Origin: Myxococcales bacterium UBA5297
GTDB taxonomy: Bacteria; Myxococcota; Myxococcia; Myxococcales; UBA5297
Length of the DNA: 25,786 bases
Direction: 5' to 3'
NCBI GenBank assembly: GCA_002408385.1
Contig: DHSB01000181.1
Coordinates: forward strand, 1 to 25,786
The translations under genes were made by a program, and so were the position numbers. The notes beneath the pieces are model-generated. The model ran no database searches, was not told the origin of the DNA, and was given only the letters and a program-made list of their open reading frames with translations. Of this stretch, positions 9,913 to 17,636 are shown in pieces (the stretch's first letter is position 1; each line of letters opens with the position of its first letter).

Positions 9913-11952
9913 TCAGCCCCTTCGTGCCGGGTAGTTCACGATCTCCCTGGTCTCGCGGTAGAGCGGCCCGAGCGCGCGGTCCATGCGCCGGTAGACCCGC
10001 TCGTACAGCTCGCGATAGACCGCCGAGGCCTGCTGCCGCGGCCGGAACTCGTGCTGGTAGACCTTCATCGCCGAGATGGCCGCCTCGACCGACGGGTGGA
10101 AGCCGAGCCCCGCGGCGGTGGCCATCGCCGCGCCGAGGCCGCTCGTCTCGTGGGTGCGCCCGCGCACCAGCGGGCGGTTGAAGACGTCCGCGGCGATTTG
10201 GCAGATCTCGTCGCTCTGGCTCGCGCCCCCGGACACGGTGAGGCGCTCGACTCGGCAGCGGCCCTTGCGCTCTATCGCCTCGAGACCTTCGAGCAGGCCA
10301 AAGGCGAGCCCTTCGATGAGCGCGCGGTAGACGTGGGCGCGCGTGTGGACGTCGCCGAAGCCGATGAGCGCGCCCTTGGCGTTCGGGTTGTCGAGCCCCG
10401 GGCTCCAGTACGGCTGCATCACGAGCCCCATCGCGCCGGGCGGGGTCGACTTGAGCAGCTCGTCGAGCATCAGCTCCGGCGGCAGGTTGCGCCGCTGCGC
10501 CTCGAGCACTTCTTGATAGGCGAACTGGTTCTTGAACCAGGTGATCATCCAGTAGCCGCGGAAGATCTCGACCTCGGGGTTGAAGGCCCCGGGGATGAGC
10601 GCGGGATACGCGGGCATGAAGCTGATTGGCTCGAAGTAGCGACGGCTCGTCGTCTGCACGGTCGCGGTGGTGCCGAAGCTCAGCGCTGCCATCGAGCAGT
10701 CGATGACGCCCATGCCGATGGTCTCGCAGCCCTTGTCGCTGCCCGCAGCGATCACCGGCAGGCCTTCGGGCAGCCCGGTTTCGTCCGCCGCCTTCGCGGT
10801 GATGCGGCCGATGGTCTCGCCGGGCCGCAGCAGCCTGGGCAGCCGCTCGCGCTCGACGGGGAAGAGCCGCGCGCTCAGGTGCTCGGGCCCAGCCCACTCC
10901 TGGCGGCGGTAGTCGAACGGGATGTGGCCTATCTGCGAAGCGATCGAATCGGCGCGCTCGCCGGTGAGCCGCAGGTTGAGGAAGCCCGAGACCTGCAGCA
11001 CCTGCGCGGTCTTCTTCCAGACCTCCGGCTCGTTCTGCTGGATCCACGCGACGCGGTTTGCCTCCTGGGTGCGCGCCAGCGCCTCGCCCATCCCGATGAC
11101 GCCCAGCGCGGTCTGGAAGGCGCGGCCCGGCCGATAGCTCGGCTCTGCGCGACGCTGATCGAGCCAGAGGATGGCCGGCCGCAGCGTGCGCCCCTCCGAA
11201 TCGAGGCAGACGAGCGTGTCGCGCTGGGTCGTCACGCCGACCCCGCGCACACGTTCCATCAGAGGTCCGTGGCGCTCGCGCAGCCGCCGGCACGCGGTGA
11301 CGAGCGCCCGGTAGTAGATCTCCGCGTCCTGCTCGGCCCAGCCCGGCGCGGGCGAGACGTAGGGCTCGTATTCGATCTTTTCGCGCGCGAGCAGGCGGCC
11401 GGACACGTCGAAGATCAGCCCCCGAAGGCTCTGGGTGCCGCAGTCGATGGCGAGGACGGTCTCGGCCTGCCCGAACGAAAGGGTGGAGTCCTGCGGGGAG
11501 ACCCCTCGACTCCGAGGCTCCCGCTGGTCGCCTCTACGCTCGGGGTGACCGGGGGCTCGATCATCGGCGGGACCGGAGGTGGGATCCTCAAAATCGGCGG
11601 TCGAGACGACGCAGATGCCCAGGCCCAGCAGGTCTTCGATGACCGCGTCGCCGACCTTCAGCGGCCGTTCGACCTTCACCTGCCGCAGGGCCGCCATCGC
11701 GTCCTTCCACGCGCCCTTGGGGATCTCGCCGACCGTGCGCACGGGCAGCCGAGGCATCTCCGCGAAGGCCGTGCGGACCGTCGTCGTCAGGGTTCGCGTG
11801 GGGTTGGTCACTTCGCGGACGCCGTACTCGGGACCGCGCTTGCAGCCGTGTCCTCTGACCGTGGCCTCGCCGTCCGGGAAGACGTCGATGGAGAGCGTGC
11901 AGCTTCGCGGGCACTGGATGCAGACGAGCTCCACCTTGGTCCCCGCGCTCAT
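9913..11952 (-). CDS. DUF1667 domain fused to FGGY-family carbohydrate kinase
   Basis: 679 residues in one uninterrupted frame. Residues 1-121 are a complete DUF1667 protein with cysteines C11, C14, C18 and C37 (CIQCPRSC, GHGCKRG), followed by the family's conserved NPTRTLTTTV. Residues 121-164 are a polar linker rich in Pro, Arg and Asp. Residues 165-679 are a full FGGY kinase: AIDCGTQSLRG phosphate loop, LWLDQRR, catalytic-Asp segment AAGSDKGCETIG and the C-terminal SGGASQSDEICQI. The kinase phosphorylates a polyol or sugar, with glycerol or a derivative the natural guess from context. DUF1667 proteins normally are separate small partners of GlpA-like dehydrogenases. The ATG overlaps the upstream stop (ATGA). 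I checked the linker codon by codon: no stop, and no ATG, GTG or TTG near the kinase N-terminus, so separate translation is unlikely. A repeat-like hairpin lies in the linker DNA. Confidence 0.9.
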   Translation of the reverse strand: MSAGTKVELVCIQCPRSCTLSIDVFPDGEATVRGHGCKRGPEYGVREVTNPTRTLTTTVRTAFAEMPRLPVRTVGEIPKGAWKDAMAALRQVKVERPLKVGDAVIEDLLGLGICVVSTADFEDPTSGPADDRAPGHPERRGDQREPRSRGVSPQDSTLSFGQAETVLAIDCGTQSLRGLIFDVSGRLLAREKIEYEPYVSPAPGWAEQDAEIYYRALVTACRRLRERHGPLMERVRGVGVTTQRDTLVCLDSEGRTLRPAILWLDQRRAEPSYRPGRAFQTALGVIGMGEALARTQEANRVAWIQQNEPEVWKKTAQVLQVSGFLNLRLTGERADSIASQIGHIPFDYRRQEWAGPEHLSARLFPVERERLPRLLRPGETIGRITAKAADETGLPEGLPVIAAGSDKGCETIGMGVIDCSMAALSFGTTATVQTTSRRYFEPISFMPAYPALIPGAFNPEVEIFRGYWMITWFKNQFAYQEVLEAQRRNLPPELMLDELLKSTPPGAMGLVMQPYWSPGLDNPNAKGALIGFGDVHTRAHVYRALIEGLAFGLLEGLEAIERKGRCRVERLTVSGGASQSDEICQIAADVFNRPLVRGRTHETSGLGAAMATAAGLGFHPSVEAAISAMKVYQHEFRPRQQASAVYRELYERVYRRMDRALGPLYRETREIVNYPARRG
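11501..11546. repeat. REP-like imperfect palindrome inside the fusion linker
   Basis: Arms ACCCC (11501-11505) and GGGGT (11542-11546) enclose GAGGC (11514-11518) and GCCTC (11530-11534), giving a two-part hairpin with an internal loop. The sequence, with ACCCCTCGACTCCG and TACGCTCGGGGTGACC, resembles the short palindromic repeats usually found between genes in GC-rich bacteria. Here it lies within coding sequence for residues about 136-151, exactly the stretch joining DUF1667 to the kinase. Only this one copy was recognised in the window. Confidence 0.5.
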
Positions 11953-13307
11953 GGCCCCACCGCCTTCCTCGGCTCTTCGACAGAGCCCTCGGCGCCGGCC
12001 CGCTTCGCCTCGACCGGAGCAAGATCGAGCCGCACCTCGGCGGTCCCTTCCGGCAGGCGCGAGAGGTCGAGCTCGAAGCGCTCCATCTCCGGCGGCCGCA
12101 GCACCAGATGGCGCCTGCGGTGGACTTGGGAGCCTCCATCGGTCCTCGCCAGGCAGACCGTGCCCTGGCGCATCGTCTGCTTGACCCGGAAGAACACCGG
12201 CGCGCGGCGCTCGCCCCCGGCGTCGAGGAACTGCGGGACGACGCTCGCGACACCCTCGCCCGCGCGCACGGCGATGAGCCGGCGCGGATCGCGCGAGGCC
12301 TCGCCGACCTCGTCCTTCTCGGTCTTCTTCGCCCAGGCCGCGGCGGCGCGTCCGGCCGTCTCGCCGGTCTCCGAGACGTAATCGACCAGGTCGTTCACCT
12401 GCAGCGCGTTGCCGCAGGAGAAGACCCCCGGCACCAGCGTCATCATGTCCTGCGCGACGAACGGCCCTTTCGTCACCGGGTCGAGCGGGACGCCGAGCGA
12501 GGCGGCGGTCTCGTTCTCGGGGATCAGGCCGACCGAGACGATGAGCGTGTCGCAGGCGATGCGCTGCTCGGTCCCGTCGATCGGCCTCATCGAGCCGTCG
12601 ACCCGGGCGACGGTGACCGCCTCGACGCGGTTCTTGCCGTGGACCTCGGTGACAGTGGTGGAGAGGTGGAGCGGGATGTCGAAGTCCTCGAGGCACTGGC
12701 GCAGGTTGCGCGTCAGACCCGAAGGCTCGCTCTTCACCTCGTAGACGCCGGCGACCTCGACGCCCTCGAGCGTCAGGCGCCTGGCCATGATCAGTCCGAT
12801 GTCGCCCGAGCCGAGGATCACCGCGCGCCGGCCCGGCAGCCTGCCCTGGACGTTGACGAAGTGCTGCGCGAGCCCCGCGGTGTAGATGCCGGCGGGCCTG
12901 TCGCCTTGAATGGAGACTTGGCGGTCGGTCCGCTCGCGGCAGCCGGTCGCGAGCACCAGCGCCGGCGTCTCGTATTCGAAGACGCCCTGCCCCGCGCTCT
13001 CGAGCACCAGGACGAAGCGCCCGTTCTCGCGGCGGGCCGAGAGCAGGAACGTCTCGCGATGGACCGCGAGGCCGCGCTCCTCGGCCATCATCAGGAAGCG
13101 GTGCGCGTACTCCGGTCCGGTCAGCTTCTCCTTGAAGCGCACCACGCCGAAGCCGTCGTGGATGCACTGCTTGAGGATGCCGCCGGCCCGCGCCTCGCGC
13201 TCGACGAGCGCCACGCGGCTGCCCGCATCGTGCGCGGCGCAAGCGGCGGCGAGCCCCGCGGGGCCCGCGCCGACGACCACGACCTCCCAGCGCGTCCTGG
13301 GGATCAT
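11949..13307 (-). CDS. FAD/NAD(P)-dependent oxidoreductase, GlpA partner
   Basis: 452 residues. Two Rossmann motifs are clear: GAGPAG (13-18) for FAD and GSGDIG (166-171) for NAD(P)H. The family-specific segment GGILKQCIHDGFG with TGPEYAHRF follows the first, and LATGCRERTDRQ and the CGNALQVNDLVDYV segment mark the remaining FAD contacts. This is the pyridine-nucleotide-disulfide-type protein that accompanies GlpA and DUF1667 proteins in Firmicutes and Thermotoga glycerol operons (family knowledge). It probably passes electrons from the GlpA-like subunit to NAD(P)+ or another acceptor in the cytoplasm. ATG and stop overlap both neighbours by the sequence ATGA, indicating translational coupling. 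The C-terminal 80 residues (after about 370) form an extra region without a known motif. Confidence 0.93.
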   Translation of the reverse strand: MIPRTRWEVVVVGAGPAGLAAACAAHDAGSRVALVEREARAGGILKQCIHDGFGVVRFKEKLTGPEYAHRFLMMAEERGLAVHRETFLLSARRENGRFVLVLESAGQGVFEYETPALVLATGCRERTDRQVSIQGDRPAGIYTAGLAQHFVNVQGRLPGRRAVILGSGDIGLIMARRLTLEGVEVAGVYEVKSEPSGLTRNLRQCLEDFDIPLHLSTTVTEVHGKNRVEAVTVARVDGSMRPIDGTEQRIACDTLIVSVGLIPENETAASLGVPLDPVTKGPFVAQDMMTLVPGVFSCGNALQVNDLVDYVSETGETAGRAAAAWAKKTEKDEVGEASRDPRRLIAVRAGEGVASVVPQFLDAGGERRAPVFFRVKQTMRQGTVCLARTDGGSQVHRRRHLVLRPPEMERFELDLSRLPEGTAEVRLDLAPVEAKRAGAEGSVEEPRKAVGP

Positions 13308-15061
13308 GAGGAGACCTCCTCGCCCTGCGGCGCCGTCGCGGGCGGGTCGGCCGGCTCCTCCGGCCCCTCGAGCAGGCGCGAGCCCTCGCCCTTCTTCGTC
13401 ACCTCTTCGAGCGGGATGCCGCGCTCGCGGGCGATGATCTCCATGACCCGCGGCGTGCAGAAGCCGCCGTGGCAGCGCCCCATCCCGGTGCGGGTGCGCC
13501 GCTTCATCGAGTCGAGCGAGCTGACGGGAATCGGCGAGTGCAGCGCGTCGACGAGCTCGCCTTCGGAGACCTGCTCGCAGCGGCAGACGACACGGCCGTA
13601 GGCCGGATGGGCGGCGATGAGCGCCGAGCGCTCCTCGAGCGAGAGCTGGCCGAGGCTCGTCGGAGCCTGCCGGCGGGGCTCGAACCGCGGGTTGGGGCGC
13701 ACCTGCCGGCTCTCGGAGAGCAGGTCGACGCAGAGCGCGGCGACGTCGCGGGCGATGGCCGGCGCCGAGGCGAGCCCCGGAGACTGGATGCCCGCGGCGT
13801 GGACGAGGTTGGCCACCTGCTGCGAGCGCTCGACGATGAAGTCCTCTTCCCAAGTGCACGGCCGCACGCCGGCGAAGTAGGTGATGATCTGCGAGGGCGA
13901 CAGCCGGGTGTTGAGCCGGAGGTGGCGGTTGAGCTCCTCGAGCTCGCCGCGGGTGGTCGCGTAGTCCTCGCGGCCGGGCAGCTCGCGCGCGGTCGGGCCG
14001 ACGAGCACGTTGCCCTCGACGGTCTTGACCAGCCCTCCGCCCTTGGTCCGCGACCGGCTCTGCAGGAACGAGGGCATGCTCACGATGTGCTTGAGGAAGG
14101 CGCCGGTCGAGAGATCGAGGATGGCGTCGGTGCCGCGGCGCGGATGCAGCGAGAAGAAGCGGTCGTCGGCGAGCCCGGCGACCACATCGGCCCAGTTGCC
14201 CGCGGCGTTGACCACCGCGCGCGCGAAACAGGTCCCGCGGTTGGTGCGCACCCGCGCGATGCGCGTCCGGTCCGCCTCCTGTTCCTGGTCGAACCCGGAG
14301 ACGAGCGTGTCGAGCGAGACGCGCGCGCCGTTGAGCACCGCGCTCTCTGCGTAGGCGACTACCGCCTTGTAAGGCGAGACGACTCCGGCCGAAGGCAGGA
14401 AGAGCGCGCCGTGCTGCTCGGGGAAGAGCGCCGGTTCCTCGCGGGCGACCTTCTCGCGGCTCCAGAACTCCCAGCCGTCGACGCCGTTGGCGCGGGCGCG
14501 CTTGGAGAGGAGCGGACGCAGCAGGTGCGCCGCCGGCGAGGGGTAGAGGACGAGCGAGCCCGGCCTCTTCAGCTCGATGCCCAGCTCGCGCGCGTCCTCG
14601 GTCCAGAGCCGGTTGCCGCGCACGTTGTAGCGGGCCTTGAGCGTCCCCGGCCGCGCGCCGAAGCCGTCGTGGATCATTCCGTCGTTGCGCCCCGAGGTAT
14701 GCATCGCGAGGTCCGACTGCTTCTCGAGCAGCGCGACCGACAGGTCGTACCGGGTCAGCTCGCGGGCGATGGAGGCTCCGATGATCCCGCCGCCGATGAT
14801 CACCACGTCGAAGTGCGCGCCCTCGAGCGCGCCGTCGCGCAACGACGGCTCGCTCCAGCGGTCCCTGGCGAGCCCCGGGACCTCGAGGTCGTTGACGACG
14901 CCCTTGTACTTGAAGCCCGCGGCGACAAAGCCCGCCGCGACCCGGTCGTTCCAGGAAGGAAGCGAGCCTTCGAGGACGACCGACGAGCGCCATTCGCGGA
15001 CGGCGACTTCGCGGTAGCCCTTGCGATCGAGCGCGCTTCGAAGCGACGAGAGCCGGGTCAT
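13304..15061 (-). CDS. GlpA-like FAD-dependent glycerol-3-phosphate dehydrogenase family protein
   Basis: 585 residues from the ATG at 15061, which overlaps the regulator stop codon (ATGA). A DAO-type FAD domain begins with FDVVIIGGGIIGASIAREL (GGGIIG 90-95). The C-terminal BFD-like [2Fe-2S] domain has C493 and C495 (VCRCEQVSEGEL) and C530 and C535 (GRCHGGFCTPRVMEI), the arrangement of anaerobic GlpA. The family oxidises sn-glycerol-3-phosphate or similar compounds to the DHAP form and passes electrons through the Fe-S site to partner subunits; the next two genes supply these. An N-terminal extension of about 80 residues before the FAD motif is unusual for GlpA and has no recognised domain. 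Whether the substrate is glycerol-3-phosphate or a substituted analogue cannot be read from sequence. Confidence 0.93.
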   Translation of the reverse strand: MTRLSSLRSALDRKGYREVAVREWRSSVVLEGSLPSWNDRVAAGFVAAGFKYKGVVNDLEVPGLARDRWSEPSLRDGALEGAHFDVVIIGGGIIGASIARELTRYDLSVALLEKQSDLAMHTSGRNDGMIHDGFGARPGTLKARYNVRGNRLWTEDARELGIELKRPGSLVLYPSPAAHLLRPLLSKRARANGVDGWEFWSREKVAREEPALFPEQHGALFLPSAGVVSPYKAVVAYAESAVLNGARVSLDTLVSGFDQEQEADRTRIARVRTNRGTCFARAVVNAAGNWADVVAGLADDRFFSLHPRRGTDAILDLSTGAFLKHIVSMPSFLQSRSRTKGGGLVKTVEGNVLVGPTARELPGREDYATTRGELEELNRHLRLNTRLSPSQIITYFAGVRPCTWEEDFIVERSQQVANLVHAAGIQSPGLASAPAIARDVAALCVDLLSESRQVRPNPRFEPRRQAPTSLGQLSLEERSALIAAHPAYGRVVCRCEQVSEGELVDALHSPIPVSSLDSMKRRTRTGMGRCHGGFCTPRVMEIIARERGIPLEEVTKKGEGSRLLEGPEEPADPPATAPQGEEVSS

Positions 15062-15873
15062 CGCGTCCCCCTGGACTTGCGCAACGCTGCCCTGAGCTTC
15101 TTCTCGCCGAACTGGAGGACGGCCGCCATCGTCTCCCGGGCCCCGGTCGCGTCGCGGGCGGCGATCTCCTCGAGCAGCAGCTTGTGGTACCCGACCACCG
15201 GCCCGACGACGCCGGGGTCTCGATAGAAGAGCTCGAGCACGCTCAGGTACATGCGCCGGAACGAGTTGAGCAACAGCGGGTAGACGTCGTTCTGCGCGCA
15301 CAGCGCGATGGTGTGGTGGAAGTCGAAGTCGATGCGGGCGATCTCCTCCACAGGCAGCGCGTGCATGTCGGCCTCCCGCGCGACGATGCGCTCGAGCTCG
15401 GCGAGCTGTTCGCCGGTGCGCCGCTGGGCGGCCAGCCGCGCGGTCTCGGTCTCCAAGAGGATGCGGACCTCGAGCAGGTGGTCGAGCAGGCGCAGGGTGA
15501 GCTTCTGGTCGCCGTTGGTGAAGTTGAAGAGCGAGACGAGCAGCTCGACCGAGCCCTCGCGCCGATAGTCGCTCACGTAGGCACCGTGGCGCGGCACGAT
15601 GCGCACCAGGCCCTTGGCGGCGAGCTCGACGATGCCCTCGTGCACGACCGGGCGGCTGACGCGCAGCGACTCGGCGAGCTCGCGCTCTGGAGGCAGCTTG
15701 TCGCCGGGGCCGAAGCGACCCGAGAGGATGAGCGCCTCGAAGCGCGAGGCGAGCTCGTCCTTGAGGCTCCGAGCCTTCAGCGGCGCGAGAGGCGCGTCCG
15801 GGCTCGCGGACGGCGCAGGCCGCTCTTCGCGCGAGGCGGGCTTTCGGTTTGCTGGACGAACGGCGGGCGGCAT
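15058..15873 (-). CDS. GntR/FadR-family transcriptional regulator
   Basis: 271 residues, first gene of the operon. The ATG at 15873 has GGAG four to five bases upstream. An N-terminal tail of about 33 residues rich in Pro, Ala and Arg precedes the winged helix (about 35-105) with the GntR signature GDKLPPERELAESLRVSRPVVHE. The all-helical FCD ligand-binding domain spans about 125-260; D182, H186 or H187, and H230 are positioned as FCD metal or ligand contacts, with a further His not assigned. FCD regulators normally bind a small acid or phosphorylated metabolite and release DNA. A palindrome of the family's operator type lies 57 bases upstream of the start, so autoregulation of the whole operon is likely. 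Its stop overlaps the GlpA-like start. Confidence 0.95.
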   Translation of the reverse strand: MPPAVRPANRKPASREERPAPSASPDAPLAPLKARSLKDELASRFEALILSGRFGPGDKLPPERELAESLRVSRPVVHEGIVELAAKGLVRIVPRHGAYVSDYRREGSVELLVSLFNFTNGDQKLTLRLLDHLLEVRILLETETARLAAQRRTGEQLAELERIVAREADMHALPVEEIARIDFDFHHTIALCAQNDVYPLLLNSFRRMYLSVLELFYRDPGVVGPVVGYHKLLLEEIAARDATGARETMAAVLQFGEKKLRAALRKSRGTR

Positions 15874-15929
15874 GAAGCTCCAGCGCGTTGGGAGTTTGGA
15901 GTTGATGGTTCTCAGCCCCAGCCTAAGCC

Positions 15930-15944
15930 GGTGGTAAGACCACC
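15930..15944. promoter_or_regulatory. FadR-family operator palindrome
   Basis: GGTGGTAAGACCACC is a perfect inverted repeat of 6-base arms around a 3-base centre. It contains TGGT-N3-ACCA, the core bound by FadR-subfamily regulators such as PdhR. Placed between a TTGACA-type promoter and the regulator gene, it would cover the predicted transcription start and block polymerase. I saw no second copy in other intergenic regions of the window. Confidence 0.75.
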
Positions 15945-15947
15945 TGC

Positions 15948-15977
15948 ATCCTGGCATCGGCTGCTCGCGGGTGTCAA
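15948..15977 (-). promoter_or_regulatory. Predicted sigma-70-type promoter of the FadR-led operon
   Basis: On the minus strand TTGACA (15977-15972) is a perfect -35 box. After an 18-base spacer comes CAGGAT (15953-15948), which keeps the important second A and final T of the -10 consensus but is otherwise weak. Transcription would start near 15941, inside the operator palindrome, about 70 bases before the regulator ATG. The weak -10 makes this a prediction. Confidence 0.5.
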
Positions 15978-16098
15978 AGCCAGGGAGGCGATGCGTCGAT
16001 GCGACAAGGAATCGAGCCGTCAACCGAACGGTGAAAGCTCACCGAGCGAAGGGCACGGGGGCTTCTCCGCTCGCGTGGAACCGGGCTATGAGCCCGCC

Positions 16099-17100
16099 AT
16101 GCGATCGACGCGCGCGAAGAACCTCTCAGCCGCTCCCCTGCAGCGAGGTGCGATTCCCGTCAACGAGACAGCGAAACCCAAGAAGAAACCAGAGCTCAGA
16201 TTCAGCATCACTGGGCCGAAGCCCTCCCCCCAATTGGTAGAGGCGATTGAAGCAATCGAGCGGTCCTTCAATGCCGAGGCTTGGTTCTTGGTCCACGGAC
16301 GGGACGCCCAGTCTCGCTTCTCGATGCTTAACCAGCATGTGTACGAAGCCTTCTTCTCTCAGCGCGCCGCCTTCACAGGCAAGCGCGTGGTACTCATCTT
16401 GGACTCGCCTGGCGGCCATGCAGGGCCGGCCTACAAGATCTCCTCCCTTCTCGGTCGACGTGCCGAGCACTTCGTCGTCGTCGTACCGCGCTATGCGAAG
16501 AGTGCTGCGACGCTTCTCGCTCTCGGCGCGCATGAGTTGGTCATGTGCGAGGACGCAGAGCTTGGACCGCTCGATGTGCAGATTGTGGATCCGGATCGAG
16601 AAGCCGTGGCATCGGCGCTAGACGAGGTACAGGCGCTCGAACGGCTTCAGGCGGCCGGGCTTCAGGCGCTCGACCAGGCGATGACGCTGCTCATTGGTAG
16701 GACAAGAAAGAGGGTCGACACCCTTCTACCGATCTCGCTCAAGTTCGTTGCGGAGACGATGAAGCCCCTCTACGAGAACATTGACGTGGTGCACTACACG
16801 CAGTGGTCTCGAATGCTGAAGATTGCCGAGGAATACGCCATCCGCCTTCTTCAGCGCCAATACGGGAGACACGACGCCGAGCGGATGGCTCGCCAGTTGG
16901 TGGAGTGCTACCCAGAACACGGCTTCGTCATCGATGGAGACGAAGCGAGAGCTCTCGGGCTGAAGCTCACCGACGAGAGCAAGGAGATCTCCTCGAAGCT
17001 GGATTCCCTTATTGAGATCCTGAGCAGCCAGACAATCCTGGGCAGGCTCGTTGAGGCGAACCATGAAAAAGCGAATCAAAAGGACGCCCCAGGCGCATGA
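16099..17100 (+). CDS. SDH_sah / ClpP-like serine peptidase family protein
   Basis: 333 residues from the ATG at 16099. ILDSPGGHAGPAYKISSLL (DSPGG 102-106), then VPRYAKSAATLLALGAHELVM with candidate nucleophile S135, then EDAELGPLDVQI and HGFVIDGDEARALGL near 274-288, are the landmarks of the SDH_sah family (PF01972), a branch of the ClpP/SppA fold. The family is described as peptidases, but few members are characterised. No signal peptide or membrane helix is visible, so a cytoplasmic enzyme is likely. Start choice is uncertain: an in-frame ATG at 15991 follows AGGGAGG with only a 2-base gap and would add 36 polar residues. Two 60-base lines I counted have 53 and 63 % G+C, against 78 % in a line of the aminopeptidase gene, suggesting recent acquisition. 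It overlaps the next small gene by 38 bases. Confidence 0.85.
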   Translation: MRSTRAKNLSAAPLQRGAIPVNETAKPKKKPELRFSITGPKPSPQLVEAIEAIERSFNAEAWFLVHGRDAQSRFSMLNQHVYEAFFSQRAAFTGKRVVLILDSPGGHAGPAYKISSLLGRRAEHFVVVVPRYAKSAATLLALGAHELVMCEDAELGPLDVQIVDPDREAVASALDEVQALERLQAAGLQALDQAMTLLIGRTRKRVDTLLPISLKFVAETMKPLYENIDVVHYTQWSRMLKIAEEYAIRLLQRQYGRHDAERMARQLVECYPEHGFVIDGDEARALGLKLTDESKEISSKLDSLIEILSSQTILGRLVEANHEKANQKDAPGA

Positions 17101-17278
17101 GTCGACTGGTACTCGCGACGCGGTCGAGAGTGCGATCCACACCTCGAAGATGTGTCGAGACATGACCTGGCAGGCACAGGCACGCAGCACCAAGGAGAGG
17201 ATTACACAGTGGGAAGGCTCCACCACGCACTGTGGCGGGCCGCCTCGTGAGCGCACCGACCTCGAAAACGACGACTAG
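17063..17278 (+). CDS. Small charged protein overlapping the SDH_sah peptidase gene, 71 aa
   Basis: The ATG at 17063 lies inside the 3' end of the peptidase gene, in another frame, with GAGG (17053-17056) six bases upstream. The product starts MKKRIKRTPQ, is hydrophilic and rich in Arg, Lys, Thr and Glu, has two cysteines (31 and 57), and ends with the acidic DLENDD. No domain is recognised. The good ribosome-binding site, the overlap and the terminator 28 bases after the stop make it a credible second cistron, perhaps a partner or substrate of the peptidase. It could still be a chance frame, since it is short and has no known homologue. Confidence 0.55.
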   Translation: MKKRIKRTPQAHESTGTRDAVESAIHTSKMCRDMTWQAQARSTKERITQWEGSTTHCGGPPRERTDLENDD

Positions 17279-17306
17279 GTTCGACAGGCTCTTCGTTGCC
17301 CTGAGT

Positions 17307-17340
17307 GGGGTCGTCAGCGCTCGCTGGCGACCCCCATTTT
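17307..17340 (+). terminator. Rho-independent terminator after the peptidase unit
   Basis: A 13-bp stem, GGGGTCGTCAGCG against CGCTGGCGACCCC with one T-G wobble, has a 2-base nominal loop and is followed by CATTTT. It sits 28 bases after the stop of the 71-residue gene and before the aminopeptidase gene. The T run is short, but the stem is very stable. Confidence 0.8.
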
Positions 17341-17636
17341 GATCGCGCCCTGGGCGTGGCAGCATTCCGGTGCCGTTTTCGGCTCCAAGTCCCCGTTCCC
17401 AGCCGCCAATTGAGCGGTACCCGAGCCGGCCACGCCGGAACCAAAAGGATCCGGGAGGGCGGGCACGGCCGGCAGACCCCAGGCTTCAGATTCGGGCCAA
17501 TCTGGTCACATTCCGCCGGGTAGATTCCCAACCCTCTTTTGAAGTGCCACCCCGATGCTCGTCAATTTGCGCCGAGATCCACCGCCCCAGTGACCCGCAT
17601 CGGGCCGTGCCCAGCCATCTCACGAGGAGAAATCCC
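17341..17636. other. Intergenic region upstream of the aminopeptidase gene
   Basis: About 300 bases with no supported gene. It should hold the promoter of the aminopeptidase gene. The best pair I could find, TTGAAG at 17539-17544 with TCAATT 17 bases later, matches the -10 consensus poorly and is not called as a promoter. An open frame running into the aminopeptidase here lacks family-like sequence. Confidence 0.4.

Noticed and set aside
7312..12381. A 1689-codon plus-strand open frame
   Set aside because: It runs antisense through the kinase and AGPS-like genes and out of frame through the MBL gene; its product has no domain.
9913..13242. A 1109-residue reading of the kinase gene extended upstream of 11952
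   Set aside because: The added part is the out-of-frame shadow of the FAD/NAD oxidoreductase; the ATGA overlap at 11949-11952 and the DUF1667 N-terminus fix the start.
15062..15301. Upstream extension of the GlpA-like protein
   Set aside because: The extra residues overlap the regulator in another frame, while the ATG at 15061 gives the usual ATGA coupling.
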